Assembly (NCBI GenBank): GCA_963753075.1 | Contig: CAVWAR010000008.1 | Location: forward strand, 1 to 64,000 | Source of the DNA: Prado023 sp963753075 | Lineage (GTDB): Bacteria > Actinomycetota > Actinomycetes > S36-B12 > CAIYMF01 | Reading direction: 5' to 3' | Length of the DNA stretch: 64,000 bases | Shown here: positions 48,241 to 58,059 of the stretch, in pieces | How the letters are laid out: every line of letters starts with the position of its first letter | How positions within the stretch are numbered: the first letter of the stretch is position 1 | Notes under the pieces: model-generated | What the model was told of the DNA's origin: nothing | Database searches by the model: none | What the model saw: the letters and a program-made list of their open reading frames with translations, nothing else | Translations under genes and position numbers: made by a program

Positions 48241-51200
48241 GCGAGGCGGGCCTGGCCGGCGCTGTCGACGCGTACGGGCTCACGGCCATGCAGGAGGGCA
48301 TGCTCTACCACAGCGTGGCTGATCCCGGTGTTGGGGTGTACGTCAATCAGATCGTGACACCGGTCTGTGGAGACCTCGACCCCGAGGTGCTGCGAACATC
48401 GTGGGCATCGGTGGTGGCGCGTCATGACACGTTGCGGACGGCCTTCGTCTGGGACGGCCTCGACGACCCGTTGCAGGTTGTCCGTGCGGAGGTCGAGCAC
48501 CCGTGGGAGCACATCGACCTGACCGGTGTCCCGGAGGCGGATCGGGATGGGGAGATGGCGCGCATTCTCGCCTTGGACCGGGATCAGGGGTTCGATCTTG
48601 CCGCGGCGCCGCTGTCGCGGATGCTGCTGATCCGGACGGGGGACCGGCAGTGGGAGTGGGTGTGGTCCTTCCACCATCTGATCGCGGATGGCTGGTCGGC
48701 CCAGATCCTGCTTGACGAGCTGTTCGGGACGTATCGGGCATCGGTCGACGGTCGACCGGTCATGCTCCCGGACCCGCCGCGGTACCGCGACTTCGTCGCG
48801 TACTACGTCGACCGGGACACCGAGGCCGAGCGGGACTACTGGACCCGCAGGCTCGCTGGGTATGCAGAGCCCCTCGACCTGACCGTGCCCGGGCTCCCTT
48901 CTTCGGAGGGGTCGACGGGGTACCGAACCGAGTACCGGAGCCTGGATCAGGCGATGTCCGACGACCTGGCTGCATTGGCACGCAGTCATCAGGTCACGTT
49001 GAACACGGTCTTCGTCGCAGTCTGGGCGCTGGTTGTGGGGCGTTGGGCCAGGACGAGGGATGTGGTCTTCGGGACCACGGTCGCGGGACGCCCGCCGGGC
49101 CTGGACAGCTCCGAGCGGGCGACCGGGCTGTTCATCAACACCCTCCCCACCCGGGTCTCGTTGCCGCCAGCGCAGCGGCTCGGCGCATTGCTGAGCGACA
49201 TCCAGAGGGGGCAGCTCGACGACCGGCGCCATGAGTTGGCTTCACTGGCTGACGTGCAGCGGTGGAGTGACGTGCCGGGTGGCGAGTCCCTGTTCGAGAG
49301 CATCGTCGTGTTCGAGAACTACCCACCTGGCGGTGGTCGACGGCTCGGCGATTCGATCACGCTGGGACCGGCGCGCCACATCGAGCAGAGCAACTACCCC
49401 TTGGCGGTCCTGGTGATCCCCGGCGACGAGATCAGGCTGGGAGTCGTCCACGACAGGTCGAGGTTCTCCGAGGCTGCGGTGGACGCGTTGTTCGCACAGG
49501 TCGTCGCTGTCGCTCGTGGGTTCATCGCCGACCCGGATGGGATGCTGTCGGGGTTCAGCCTCGTCGGCCCTTCCGACGATGCCCGGATCGCGGCCTTCTC
49601 CCGGGGGCCGGATCTCACGGTGGATCCTCGGACGGTCGTGGAGATGATCGACGATGTTGCTGCGCGCGACCCCGGCCGGCAGGCCGTGGCGTCTTCGGGC
49701 CGCAGTGTCACGTACTCCGAGCTGGACGCGGAATCGTCGCGGCTGGCCAGGCGCCTGGTCCGGGCAGGTGTCACCGGCGGCGCCCCGGTCGGGCTGCACC
49801 TGCCTCGCGGCGCGGATCTTGTGATCGCGATCCTCGGGATCCTCAAGGCTGGAGCGGCCTACGTTCCGCTTGACCCGACGTATCCGCGCGCACATGTGAT
49901 GGGGCTGGTCGAGGGCACCGGCATCGGCACCATCGTGACGAACTCCCCATTGGCCGACTCGCTGGCCGAGGCGCTGGGGGACGCTGCCGATCTTGTCCTG
50001 GTCGATCGTGATGAGGCCGACGATCCGGCCGTGGCGCTGCCCTCGGTCTCCCTGGACGGTGTCGCGTACGTGATCCACACGTCCGGGTCAACCGGACGTC
50101 CGAAGGGGGTGATGGTGTCGCATGGCTCCCTGGCAGCCTCCACGAGGGCACGCTCCCCGCACTACGGGGAGCCTGTGGGTCGCTTCCTGCTGCTGTCCTC
50201 CTACGCCTTCGACAGCTCCGTCGCCGGCATCTTCTGGACGTTGACGACAGGTGGGGCCCTGGTCCTTCCTGATCCGGGTCTCGAGCAGGATGTCGATGCG
50301 CTTCTCGCGCTGGCCGCGCACGAGCAGGTCACTCACACGCTGTGCCTTCCCACGCTCTACCAGGTGCTCCTCGACCACGCGGTGGGCGGCGAGCTTGCCT
50401 CGCTCCGAGTGGCGATCGTCGCCGGGGAGGCGTGTCCGGCCGGGGTACTGGCCTCTCATCTCGACAAGGGAGGTCGCGCCGAGCTGCACAATGAGTACGG
50501 ACCCACGGAAGCCACGGTCTGGTGCACGGCGCACCGGGCCCACGCGCGCGACGTCGGTCGCGCCCTGCCGATCGGGCGGCCGATCGCCGGGGCCGAGATC
50601 CACCTCCTCGACGCCTACGGCAATCGAGTCCCGCTCGGCTTCGCGGGGGAGCTGTGCGTCAGCGGTGCCGGGGTCGCGCTCGGGTACTTCGGTCGCCCGG
50701 ACCTCACGGCTGAACGCTTCCTGACGATCAGCATCGGTGGTCAGCCGAAGCGCATCTACCGCACCGGAGACCTGGCGGCGTTCTCGCCCGAGGGGACCCT
50801 GAGCTTCCTGGGCCGGACCGATCAGCAGTTGAAGATCCGCGGTCACCGCATCGAGGCGGCCGCGATCGAAGCGGAACTGCGTGCGCACCCCGAGGTGAAG
50901 CAGGCCGCGGTGATCGCGCGGCCACTGGCTGGACGGGCCGGCGCGCAGCTTGTGGCCTACGCCGTGCCGAGCGGGCCAGCGTTCGACGCGCGTGCGGTCA
51001 CCGAGACACTTCGCGGGGCGCTGCCTGACTACATGGTCCCGGACGTCCTCATCGCACTCGATGCGATTCCGCAGCTGCCCAACGGCAAGCTGGACACGGC
51101 CTCGCTACCAGACCCGCGCACCCAGGGCGGAGCACCGGACACCGGGCACGTCAAGCCGCGCACCCCCGAGGAAGCACTGCTTGCCGACATCTGGCGCGAC

Positions 51201-52730
51201 CTGCTGGGAGTGGCAACCGTGGGGATCCACGACGACTTCTTCTCCCTCGGTGGAGACTCCATCGTGAGCATTCGAATGGTCTCAAGAGCTCGCCAGGCCG
51301 GCCTCCACATCGAACCCGGCAGGATCGCGACCGACTCGACGATCAAGCAGCTTGCGGCGAACGCTCGCCAGACTACCCACGCGCCGACCGGCAACTCCCG
51401 AGTCACGGGTCCTGCACCTCTGTCACCGATCCAGGCGTGGTTCTTCGACCAGGATCTGGCGGTGCCCCAGCACTGGAACCAAGCGATGCTCTTCGCCCTG
51501 CCCGAGGGATTCGAAGAGACTTCGCTGCGTGCGGCGTTCTCAGCAGTCCTCGACCACCATGACATGCTGCGGGCGCGATTCCTCAGCCGCGATGGCCAAT
51601 GGCACCAGTCGATCGGCGACGAGGCGGGAACCCAACTGGAGCGCATCTCGTCGCCGTCGGGTGACCTCGACCCGATCGTCGCCGGACTCCAGGGCCAACT
51701 GGACCTCGGCAGTGGACCAGTGGTGCGCGCCGCGATCATCGATGTGACGCCACCGGGAAGGTCCGTGCTGTGCATCGTGGCCCACCACCTCGTGGTCGAC
51801 GCCGTTTCGTGGTCCATCCTGATCGAGGACCTCACCGCCGCCTACGCAATGGCGCTCTCCGGTGCCCCCGTCAGCCTGCCCGCCCGGACGACGTCGTTTC
51901 CAGCCTGGACCGAGCAGCACCTCACGGCCAGTACCGACGCGGGCCTCGCGAGGTGGTGCTCGCAACTTCCTTCAGGAGCGCAGCAGCCACCTGAGCCCGG
52001 GCTCGAGGCAGAGCGCAGGTCCGTCCTGGGCCAGCTCGACAGGAAGACGACCTCCCACCTCATGACGGACGCGAACGATGCCTACGGCACCAGGCCGGAG
52101 GAGCTGATCCTCACGGCGCTCGCCGCCGTCCTGGCCGACGGTGCCGGGACGCTGCACCTCATGCTCGAGGGGCACGGCCGCGTTCCGACCGGGGGACTGG
52201 ATGTCTCCAGGACCGTCGGCTGGTTCACCGTGCAGTACCCGCTAGCACTGGAGCGGGGGCCGGACAGGGCCTCGGAGCTCAAGCGGACCAAGGAGGCGCT
52301 CAGGGCCGCTGCGCCCGATGCGATGGACTACGCGGTGCAGCGCTATGCCAGGCATCACCCCGAGCTGACGACGATGAACGAGCCGTCGTTGCTGTTCAAC
52401 TACCTCGGACGCAGCGATGTCGAGGCCGGCGGCCTGCTCGAGCCGTTGCCGTCCCCTGATGCCTCGTCGCGTCACCCGGAGAACCGCATGACCCATGAGC
52501 TCGAGCTCGTCGCGTTCGTCGACGAAGCGGGTCTGACGGTTCGCTGGTACCACTCTGATCCGCTGCGTGATGGGCAGATCCAGCGACTGGCTGATGCCCA
52601 CATGTCAGAGCTCCGGACCCTGATCGACCAGTGCCTCAGCGGCGAGGCGGGGGGCTTCACCCCCTCGGACTTCCCGGTGGCCGGCCTCGGGCAGGATGAG
52701 CTCGATGACTTCCTGGATGGGCTGACATGA
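48237..52730 (+). CDS. Non-ribosomal peptide synthetase module, C-A-T-E
   Basis: The 1497-residue protein has, in order, four domains. The condensation domain has LTAMQEGMLYHS and HHLIADG at about 145-151. The adenylation domain has SGSTGRPKG near 614, NEYGPTEATVW, YRTGDL, GRTDQQLKIRGHRIEA and PNGKLD. The carrier domain has FFSLGGDSIVSIRM, Ser near 1007. The epimerisation domain has HHLVVDAVSW near 1182 and FNYLGR near 1386. It should activate one amino acid, couple it to an upstream acyl unit and invert it to the D form. By-eye alignment to GrsA gives the pocket code D-S-A-L-I-A-E-V-W-K, from which I do not predict a substrate. It overlaps the next gene by 4 bp. Confidence 0.93.
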   Translation: MSEAGLAGAVDAYGLTAMQEGMLYHSVADPGVGVYVNQIVTPVCGDLDPEVLRTSWASVVARHDTLRTAFVWDGLDDPLQVVRAEVEHPWEHIDLTGVPEADRDGEMARILALDRDQGFDLAAAPLSRMLLIRTGDRQWEWVWSFHHLIADGWSAQILLDELFGTYRASVDGRPVMLPDPPRYRDFVAYYVDRDTEAERDYWTRRLAGYAEPLDLTVPGLPSSEGSTGYRTEYRSLDQAMSDDLAALARSHQVTLNTVFVAVWALVVGRWARTRDVVFGTTVAGRPPGLDSSERATGLFINTLPTRVSLPPAQRLGALLSDIQRGQLDDRRHELASLADVQRWSDVPGGESLFESIVVFENYPPGGGRRLGDSITLGPARHIEQSNYPLAVLVIPGDEIRLGVVHDRSRFSEAAVDALFAQVVAVARGFIADPDGMLSGFSLVGPSDDARIAAFSRGPDLTVDPRTVVEMIDDVAARDPGRQAVASSGRSVTYSELDAESSRLARRLVRAGVTGGAPVGLHLPRGADLVIAILGILKAGAAYVPLDPTYPRAHVMGLVEGTGIGTIVTNSPLADSLAEALGDAADLVLVDRDEADDPAVALPSVSLDGVAYVIHTSGSTGRPKGVMVSHGSLAASTRARSPHYGEPVGRFLLLSSYAFDSSVAGIFWTLTTGGALVLPDPGLEQDVDALLALAAHEQVTHTLCLPTLYQVLLDHAVGGELASLRVAIVAGEACPAGVLASHLDKGGRAELHNEYGPTEATVWCTAHRAHARDVGRALPIGRPIAGAEIHLLDAYGNRVPLGFAGELCVSGAGVALGYFGRPDLTAERFLTISIGGQPKRIYRTGDLAAFSPEGTLSFLGRTDQQLKIRGHRIEAAAIEAELRAHPEVKQAAVIARPLAGRAGAQLVAYAVPSGPAFDARAVTETLRGALPDYMVPDVLIALDAIPQLPNGKLDTASLPDPRTQGGAPDTGHVKPRTPEEALLADIWRDLLGVATVGIHDDFFSLGGDSIVSIRMVSRARQAGLHIEPGRIATDSTIKQLAANARQTTHAPTGNSRVTGPAPLSPIQAWFFDQDLAVPQHWNQAMLFALPEGFEETSLRAAFSAVLDHHDMLRARFLSRDGQWHQSIGDEAGTQLERISSPSGDLDPIVAGLQGQLDLGSGPVVRAAIIDVTPPGRSVLCIVAHHLVVDAVSWSILIEDLTAAYAMALSGAPVSLPARTTSFPAWTEQHLTASTDAGLARWCSQLPSGAQQPPEPGLEAERRSVLGQLDRKTTSHLMTDANDAYGTRPEELILTALAAVLADGAGTLHLMLEGHGRVPTGGLDVSRTVGWFTVQYPLALERGPDRASELKRTKEALRAAAPDAMDYAVQRYARHHPELTTMNEPSLLFNYLGRSDVEAGGLLEPLPSPDASSRHPENRMTHELELVAFVDEAGLTVRWYHSDPLRDGQIQRLADAHMSELRTLIDQCLSGEAGGFTPSDFPVAGLGQDELDDFLDGLT

Positions 52731-55168
52731 CCAGCGACCCGCGCAGTGCTCCCGCGGATGCGGGCTCGGCACGCAAGAACGTCGAGGATGTGCTGCCCCT
52801 GCTGGCCAACCAGCATGTGCTCGTGCTCTTCTCGGGGCTGCCCGGTGATGAGGATCCGGGCTTCCTGCAGGTGCGCTTCACCCTGACCGGCTCGCTGGAC
52901 GAGCAGCGCTTCGAGCAGGCCTGGGGGCGCGTGGTCGCGGCGCATCCGGCGCTGCGTGCTTCGATCCACGAGCGGGACGGCCGGCCCCCGCTGGCCGTGG
53001 TCCGTCGCGCGGTGGCCGTGCCCGTGGATGTCCGTGACTGGCGCTCGCTCGACCTGCAGGACCAGGCCACGGCGCTGGAGTCGCTGCTTGACGAGGATCG
53101 GCAGCGGGGCCTGGACTTCTCCGTGGCTCCGGCGATGCGGGTGTCCGTGGCCCGCATGACCGACTCCCGGGCGGAGGTCGTCTGGACCTGCCACCACATC
53201 CTGCTCGATGGGTGGTCGTCGGCCATCGTGCTCGAGGACCTGATGCAGGCCTACCACCAGCTCGGGGCTGGATCCGCGGCACCGGCGCGACCGGAGCCGC
53301 AGGGTGCCCTGCGTTCCTTCGTCCAATGGGCCACGAGTCGAGACGAAGCGGCGGCCGCGGAGTACTGGCGCGGTCGGCTGGAGGGCTTCGGGGGAGCCGA
53401 GCCCCTGGTGATCGACGTGGCAGAGCCGCACTCGGCTCCGGAGTACACGTCGGAGTCGATGGACCTGCCGGATGCCCTGACCGAACGGCTGCGGGCGTCC
53501 GCTTCGGCGGCCCAGGTCACCGCCAACACGGTGTTCCTGGCTGCGTGGTCCGTGGTGGCATCCATGCTTACGGGCCAGGGCGCGCCGGTCTTCGGCACAA
53601 CGGTCTCGGGTCGGACGGCTCCGGTGGACGGGCTGGAGCGCCTCGTGGGGTACTTGTCGAACGCGGTGCCCGTGCGCATCGAGGTGCAACCTGAGCGCAC
53701 AGTTGCCGCGTGGTTGCAGGGGATCCGGGATCAGCAGTTCGAGATGCAGTCCCATGAGCACGCAACCCTCGACGACATCGCTCGCTGGTGCTCCGTGCCG
53801 GGTCATCGCCGGCTCTTCGAGACATTCCTGGTCGTTGAGAACTTCCCCCTCGCGGACCCACAGGGCACCGACCTGACCCTTTCGGGCTTCCAGAGCGGGC
53901 TGACGACCGCGTCCCCGGTCACGATCGCCGTCGGCATGGGTGACCCGTGGTCGGTCCACCTCCGGTATGACACCCGGCGCGTGTCTGCCCGTGGCGCCCG
54001 GGCGATCCTGGACCAGTTCGTCGCCACCCTCGAGGCCGTGGCCCGGGGGGCCGACCGAACCGTCGCCGAGGTTCGCCATGCCGCGGGCGACCGCGTGGGT
54101 GCCCTGGTCACCCGGGTCGTCGAGGACCGCACCGATGTCGTCGCACCGCGAACCAAGACCGAACGGGCCCTGACCGAGATCTGGGCCTCGTTGCTCGACC
54201 GACCCGACATCGGGGTCACGGATGACTGGTTCGCCATCGGTGGTTCCTCGCTGGCGGCCGTCGGCCTGTTCGGCGCGATCTCCGAGAGGTTCGAGGTCGA
54301 CCTGCCGCTCAACACCCTGCTGGTGCACCCAACCATCGAGGCCCTCGCAGGTGTGCTGGACGGTCCCAGCAGCGCGGATGTCCCGCGGCGTTGCCTCATC
54401 CCCCTCCACACCGAGGGCACCCGGGTTCCGCTCATCGGCATCCACGGCGGGCGAGGAGGGGTGCTGTTCTACCACAAGCTGTGGGAGCGGCTCGGTGCGG
54501 ATCAACCGATGTACGTCCTCGAACCAGTCGGTCTCGACGGCGTCACGAAGCCCCTCAAGTCGGTCCCCGCGATGGCAAAGCGGTACGTCCGCGAGCTGCG
54601 CGAGGTACAACCCTCGGGCCCCTACCAGCTCATCGGGTACTGCTTCGGCGGTGCCGTCGCCCTGGAGATGGCCGGCCTGCTCGAGGCGGCCGGCGAGCAG
54701 GTGGACATCGTCGCCGTGATCGACGGTGGCCTGCCCCTCGACCCGGGGCAGGCGAAGTCCACCGTCTGGCGTGCGGCGAATGTCTTCCGGAGGCGAGGGG
54801 CCGTGGGCGCGGTGCGCACCGCGCAAGCCCGGATCATCAAGCGCCGCCAGGTCGGGTGGGATGGAGACGTCGGCGGGCAGGGCGAGGGCGCGGGCGGGAA
54901 GAGCGTGTACGGCACAGTCGCCAAGGCATGCCGCCGCGCCTTCCGCACGTATGAGCCCAAGCCGGTCTCGGCGCCCATCCTCCTCATCCGGTCGTCGTGG
55001 GACCAGGGCGGCGAGGGCCGTGACTGGCACCTGGGATGGGGCGCGTACACGCCCAGCTTCGAGGTGGCGACGGTCGACGGCAAGCACAAGGGCATCTTCG
55101 AGATGCCCGCCGTGGAGTCGCTGGCTGCGATCTTCCGAGCCCATACCGGCACCAGGGACGAGGACTGA
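52727..55168 (+). CDS. Non-ribosomal peptide synthetase module without A domain, C-T-TE
   Basis: The 813-residue protein has a C domain (residues ~20-440; HHILLDG at 155-161 and a DLERLVGYLSN-like region). A carrier domain follows, with FAIGGSSLAAVGL (GGSS, Ser near 505), then a type I thioesterase. In the TE the nucleophile elbow is GYCFGG with Cys at residue 639 in place of Ser. The acid is probably in VIDGGLP, and the His is in DGKHKGIFE. No adenylation domain lies between C and T, so the carrier must be loaded in trans, or the domain only releases product. It ends 2 bp before the dehydrogenase ATG. It receives the D-residue product of the C-A-T-E module. Confidence 0.92.
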   Translation: MTSDPRSAPADAGSARKNVEDVLPLLANQHVLVLFSGLPGDEDPGFLQVRFTLTGSLDEQRFEQAWGRVVAAHPALRASIHERDGRPPLAVVRRAVAVPVDVRDWRSLDLQDQATALESLLDEDRQRGLDFSVAPAMRVSVARMTDSRAEVVWTCHHILLDGWSSAIVLEDLMQAYHQLGAGSAAPARPEPQGALRSFVQWATSRDEAAAAEYWRGRLEGFGGAEPLVIDVAEPHSAPEYTSESMDLPDALTERLRASASAAQVTANTVFLAAWSVVASMLTGQGAPVFGTTVSGRTAPVDGLERLVGYLSNAVPVRIEVQPERTVAAWLQGIRDQQFEMQSHEHATLDDIARWCSVPGHRRLFETFLVVENFPLADPQGTDLTLSGFQSGLTTASPVTIAVGMGDPWSVHLRYDTRRVSARGARAILDQFVATLEAVARGADRTVAEVRHAAGDRVGALVTRVVEDRTDVVAPRTKTERALTEIWASLLDRPDIGVTDDWFAIGGSSLAAVGLFGAISERFEVDLPLNTLLVHPTIEALAGVLDGPSSADVPRRCLIPLHTEGTRVPLIGIHGGRGGVLFYHKLWERLGADQPMYVLEPVGLDGVTKPLKSVPAMAKRYVRELREVQPSGPYQLIGYCFGGAVALEMAGLLEAAGEQVDIVAVIDGGLPLDPGQAKSTVWRAANVFRRRGAVGAVRTAQARIIKRRQVGWDGDVGGQGEGAGGKSVYGTVAKACRRAFRTYEPKPVSAPILLIRSSWDQGGEGRDWHLGWGAYTPSFEVATVDGKHKGIFEMPAVESLAAIFRAHTGTRDED

Positions 55169-55170
55169 GC

Positions 55171-56313
55171 ATGGAACGCACGATCTTCGGCAAGGACCAC
55201 GATCTGTTCCGCTCGTCGGTACGGGACTTCGTCGTCAGCGAGATCGCCCCGTTGCACGCACAGTGGGCCAGCGATGGGGTGGTGCCTCGCGCGATCTGGA
55301 CGAGGGCGGGGGCGCTGGGGTATCTGTGTATGGCGGCGCCGGAGGAGTTCGGGGGTGCTGGGGTCAGTGACTTCCGCTACGACGCGATCCTCGGTGAGGA
55401 GCTCACCGCCCAGAACTGCACCGGACCGGGGTTCGGAGTCCACGGGACGATCGTCGCGCCCTACATCCTGAACTACGGGACCCCGGACCAGTTGCGGCGG
55501 TGGGTGCCCGGAATGGTGACGGGGGAGACCATCCTTGCGGTGGGCATGACCGAGTCCACGTCGGGCAGTGATCTGGGCTCGCTGCGCACGACGGCCATCG
55601 ATGACGGGGATGCTTATGTTGTCAACGGCCACAAGGCCTTCGTCTCGAACGGTGTGCTCGCCGACCTGCTCATCGTGTCCTGTGTGACCAACCCCGAGTT
55701 CAAGCAGTGGGGGGTGAGCCTGCTCGCGATCGAGGTCCCGACCGACGGGGTCACCATCAGCAGGCCGCTGAAGAAGATCGGCTGGCATGCCCAGGACACC
55801 GTCGAGGTGTTCTTGGACGACGTGCGGGTGCCGAAGGCCAACCTGATCGGTCAGCCCGGCCAAGGTCTGTACCTCATGGGCAGGGAGCTCGATCAGGAGC
55901 GCATGATCATCGCGGTCAACGCGATCGCTGCCGCGCGTGCCGCGCTCACCTGGACCCTGGCGTACTGCAAGGATCGTGAGGCGTTCGGCAAGCCGATCGG
56001 GTCGCTGCAGAACTCACGCTTCCGGTTGGCGGAGATGCAGACCGAGCTGACGATCGGTCAGGTGTTCATCGACCGGTGCATCGCCGAATGGTCCGATCGC
56101 TCGCTGTCCTCGGCCGAGGTCGCCATGGCGAAGTGGTGGGCCACGGATCTGCAGCAACGCGTCATCGATGGGTGCCTGCAGCTCCATGGTGGATACGGAT
56201 ACCTGACCGAGTACCCGATCGCCCAGGCCTGGGTGGATATGCGATGGACCCCGATCGGGGGCGGGACGAACGAGATCATGAAGGACCTGATCGGGCGCAC
56301 CATGGGCCTGTGA
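55171..56313 (+). CDS. Acyl-CoA dehydrogenase-family flavoprotein
   Basis: The 380-residue protein (MERTIFGKDHDLFRSSVRDF) has the ACAD fold: FAD-binding MTESTSGSDLGSLRT, the IDD..YVVNGHKAFVSNG strand, and the C-terminal GGYGYLTEYPIAQAWVDMR. The final motif GGGTNEIMKDLIGR has Gly where medium-chain enzymes carry the catalytic Glu. The alternative base, as in isovaleryl-CoA dehydrogenases, may be the Glu of ELDQERMIIA near residue 243. Placed 2 bp after an NRPS gene, it could oxidise a carrier-bound aminoacyl group (as PltE-type enzymes do) rather than a CoA ester. This is inference. Confidence 0.9.
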   Translation: MERTIFGKDHDLFRSSVRDFVVSEIAPLHAQWASDGVVPRAIWTRAGALGYLCMAAPEEFGGAGVSDFRYDAILGEELTAQNCTGPGFGVHGTIVAPYILNYGTPDQLRRWVPGMVTGETILAVGMTESTSGSDLGSLRTTAIDDGDAYVVNGHKAFVSNGVLADLLIVSCVTNPEFKQWGVSLLAIEVPTDGVTISRPLKKIGWHAQDTVEVFLDDVRVPKANLIGQPGQGLYLMGRELDQERMIIAVNAIAAARAALTWTLAYCKDREAFGKPIGSLQNSRFRLAEMQTELTIGQVFIDRCIAEWSDRSLSSAEVAMAKWWATDLQQRVIDGCLQLHGGYGYLTEYPIAQAWVDMRWTPIGGGTNEIMKDLIGRTMGL

Positions 56314-56471
56314 CGCCGGCAGGCTGATGACCCTTGGGGCCTGACCCGCGCAATCCGGTCTTGTGGACCAGGAGTGGGCGTCGGCTCCGTCCGCGTCGTC
56401 AGCAGGGTCTGCTGGATATCGGCGGCGGAGGGCGACAGCGTACGGTCGATCCCGGGACGAGAGGGGCTCCG

Positions 56472-57047
56472 ATGCTGGCCACAACGCTGACCATGAGCCT
56501 GCCGCCCTGGGTTCGTGACGTGGATGGCCCTGCCCCGCTGGCCCATCTGACCGATCGGATGGAGTTCGTCCTGGCCTTGGCGATGCGCAACGTGGAACGG
56601 GGCACGGGTGGGCCCTTTGCCGCGGCGGTGTTCGAGAAGGACTCGGGGCGCCTGGTCTCGGTGGGCGTCAACCGCGTCGTAGCGGAGAACACGAGCCTGG
56701 CCCACGCCGAAGTGCTTGCGATTGGGCTGGCCCAGTCGTCGCTGAGGACCTACGACCTCGGGGCCCCATCACGGCCGCCACTCCAGTTGGTCAGCAGTAG
56801 CCAGATGTGCGCGATGTGCTTGGGGGCCGTCGTATGGTCCGGGGTGGGTGAGGTGGTCTACTCCACGACATCCGGCGACGTCATCGCCGCGGTGGGATTC
56901 GATGAGGGTCCGACTCCGCCGGACTACTCCCACCAGTTGGCCCTGCGCGGCATCTCCGTGGTCGCGGGCGTCATGCGCGACGAGGGGCTTGAGGTGCTGC
57001 GCCGCTATGTGGCTTCCGGCGGCCTCGTCTACAACGCCCACCACTGA
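56472..57047 (+). CDS. Nucleoside/cytidine deaminase-like zinc hydrolase
   Basis: The 191-residue protein starts at ATG 56472 (MLATTLTMSLPPWVRDVDG) behind GAGAGGGG. It carries the deaminase zinc motif LAHAEVLAI (His ligand and catalytic Glu) and SSQMCAMCLGAVVWSGV. The second motif has the two Cys ligands (CxxC) but with Met replacing the usual Pro before them. It resembles guanine/cytosine-type deaminases of the CDA superfamily. It follows the NRPS operon after a 158-bp gap and is probably a separate transcription unit. Substrate unknown. Confidence 0.8.
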   Translation: MLATTLTMSLPPWVRDVDGPAPLAHLTDRMEFVLALAMRNVERGTGGPFAAAVFEKDSGRLVSVGVNRVVAENTSLAHAEVLAIGLAQSSLRTYDLGAPSRPPLQLVSSSQMCAMCLGAVVWSGVGEVVYSTTSGDVIAAVGFDEGPTPPDYSHQLALRGISVVAGVMRDEGLEVLRRYVASGGLVYNAHH

Positions 57048-57174
57048 GCGGATACCCCAGTCGGGCGCCCACGGGTCGAGGCCGCGAGTCGCAGCACCGC
57101 CTCGCCGATGCGCGGTTGGCCCATGCGCTGCGTCCTTCCGGTACGGCTCGGGGACCCTGCCCTGCTAGTCAGGC

Positions 57175-58059
57175 CTAGACCCGCGATGCGAGTACCTCTC
57201 GGATGGCGGCCACGCACGCCTCGGGGTCATCCTCCTGGATGTAGTGCCCCGCGCCGGGCAGCTCCACGTAGCCGGCGTCTGGGAACTCCGTGCGCCAGCG
57301 GGCGATGGTGGCGTCGCTGGCGAGGGCCGGGTCCTTCCTGCCGAACACGAGCGAGACCGGCTTCCCGCGCAGCGTCTGGGCGACGCGCGTCTCGAGCCCG
57401 CCGAGCCAGGGGCGGGAGCTGAGGATCTCCCGGGGGAACACGGCGATACCTTCCCGTGACTCGGGGGTCGGCACGACGTCCGTGTAGTGGGCGAACTCCT
57501 TGTCGGACAGCTTCGCCTGCAGCGTTCGCCGCATGAGGCCCGTGACGAAGAAGTTGCGCCTCCTGATCAGCCACTGCAGGGGCCAGCTTCCCATCGTTCG
57601 GCTGAACGCCGTTGTCGTGCGGTCGTTGGTCGGCCAGAACCACGTGTTGCCCATGACGAGTCCCGCGACCCGCTCGGGCGACCGCGAGGCGACGTCCATG
57701 CCGATCGGTCCACCCCAGTCCTGGCCCATCACCACGATGCCCGTGAGGTCCAGGTGTTCGACGAGCTCAAGCACGATGTCGGCGTGTTCTGCGGGTGTGT
57801 AGCCGTAGCCGTCGGGATGAACCGAAAGGCCGAACCCGGGATAGTCGGGTGCGACGCAACGAACTTCGGGCCCGAGAAGCCGGATGATCTTGCGGTACAG
57901 GAAGCTCCAGTCGGGATTGCCGTGCAGAAGGAGCACGGTCGGCCCCGCACCTTCATCGACGTAGTGGACCGGGCCCACCGTGGACTCGTACCACCGTGAC
58001 TCGAACGGGAACTCGGTCGGGTCGGGGGTGAAGTCCACGACTCCGTCGGGGCGATCCAT
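57175..58059 (-). CDS. Haloalkane dehalogenase-like alpha/beta hydrolase
   Basis: The 294-residue protein has the oxyanion HGNPDW (~47-52) and the nucleophile elbow GQDWGG, with Asp as nucleophile instead of Ser and Trp next to it as a halide-stabilising residue. The acid is in SLVFGRKDP and the His in PGAGHYIQED. This is the haloalkane dehalogenase layout (Asp-His-Asp/Glu, HGNP..W). Related epoxide hydrolases and esterases share the fold, but the DW pair favours dehalogenase. It is convergent with the deaminase gene. Confidence 0.85.
   Translation of the reverse strand: MDRPDGVVDFTPDPTEFPFESRWYESTVGPVHYVDEGAGPTVLLLHGNPDWSFLYRKIIRLLGPEVRCVAPDYPGFGLSVHPDGYGYTPAEHADIVLELVEHLDLTGIVVMGQDWGGPIGMDVASRSPERVAGLVMGNTWFWPTNDRTTTAFSRTMGSWPLQWLIRRRNFFVTGLMRRTLQAKLSDKEFAHYTDVVPTPESREGIAVFPREILSSRPWLGGLETRVAQTLRGKPVSLVFGRKDPALASDATIARWRTEFPDAGYVELPGAGHYIQEDDPEACVAAIREVLASRV

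Noticed and set aside
52472..55144. 890-codon minus-strand frame over the second NRPS gene
   Set aside because: Antisense shadow; no domain pattern, whereas the plus strand has C, T and TE motifs.
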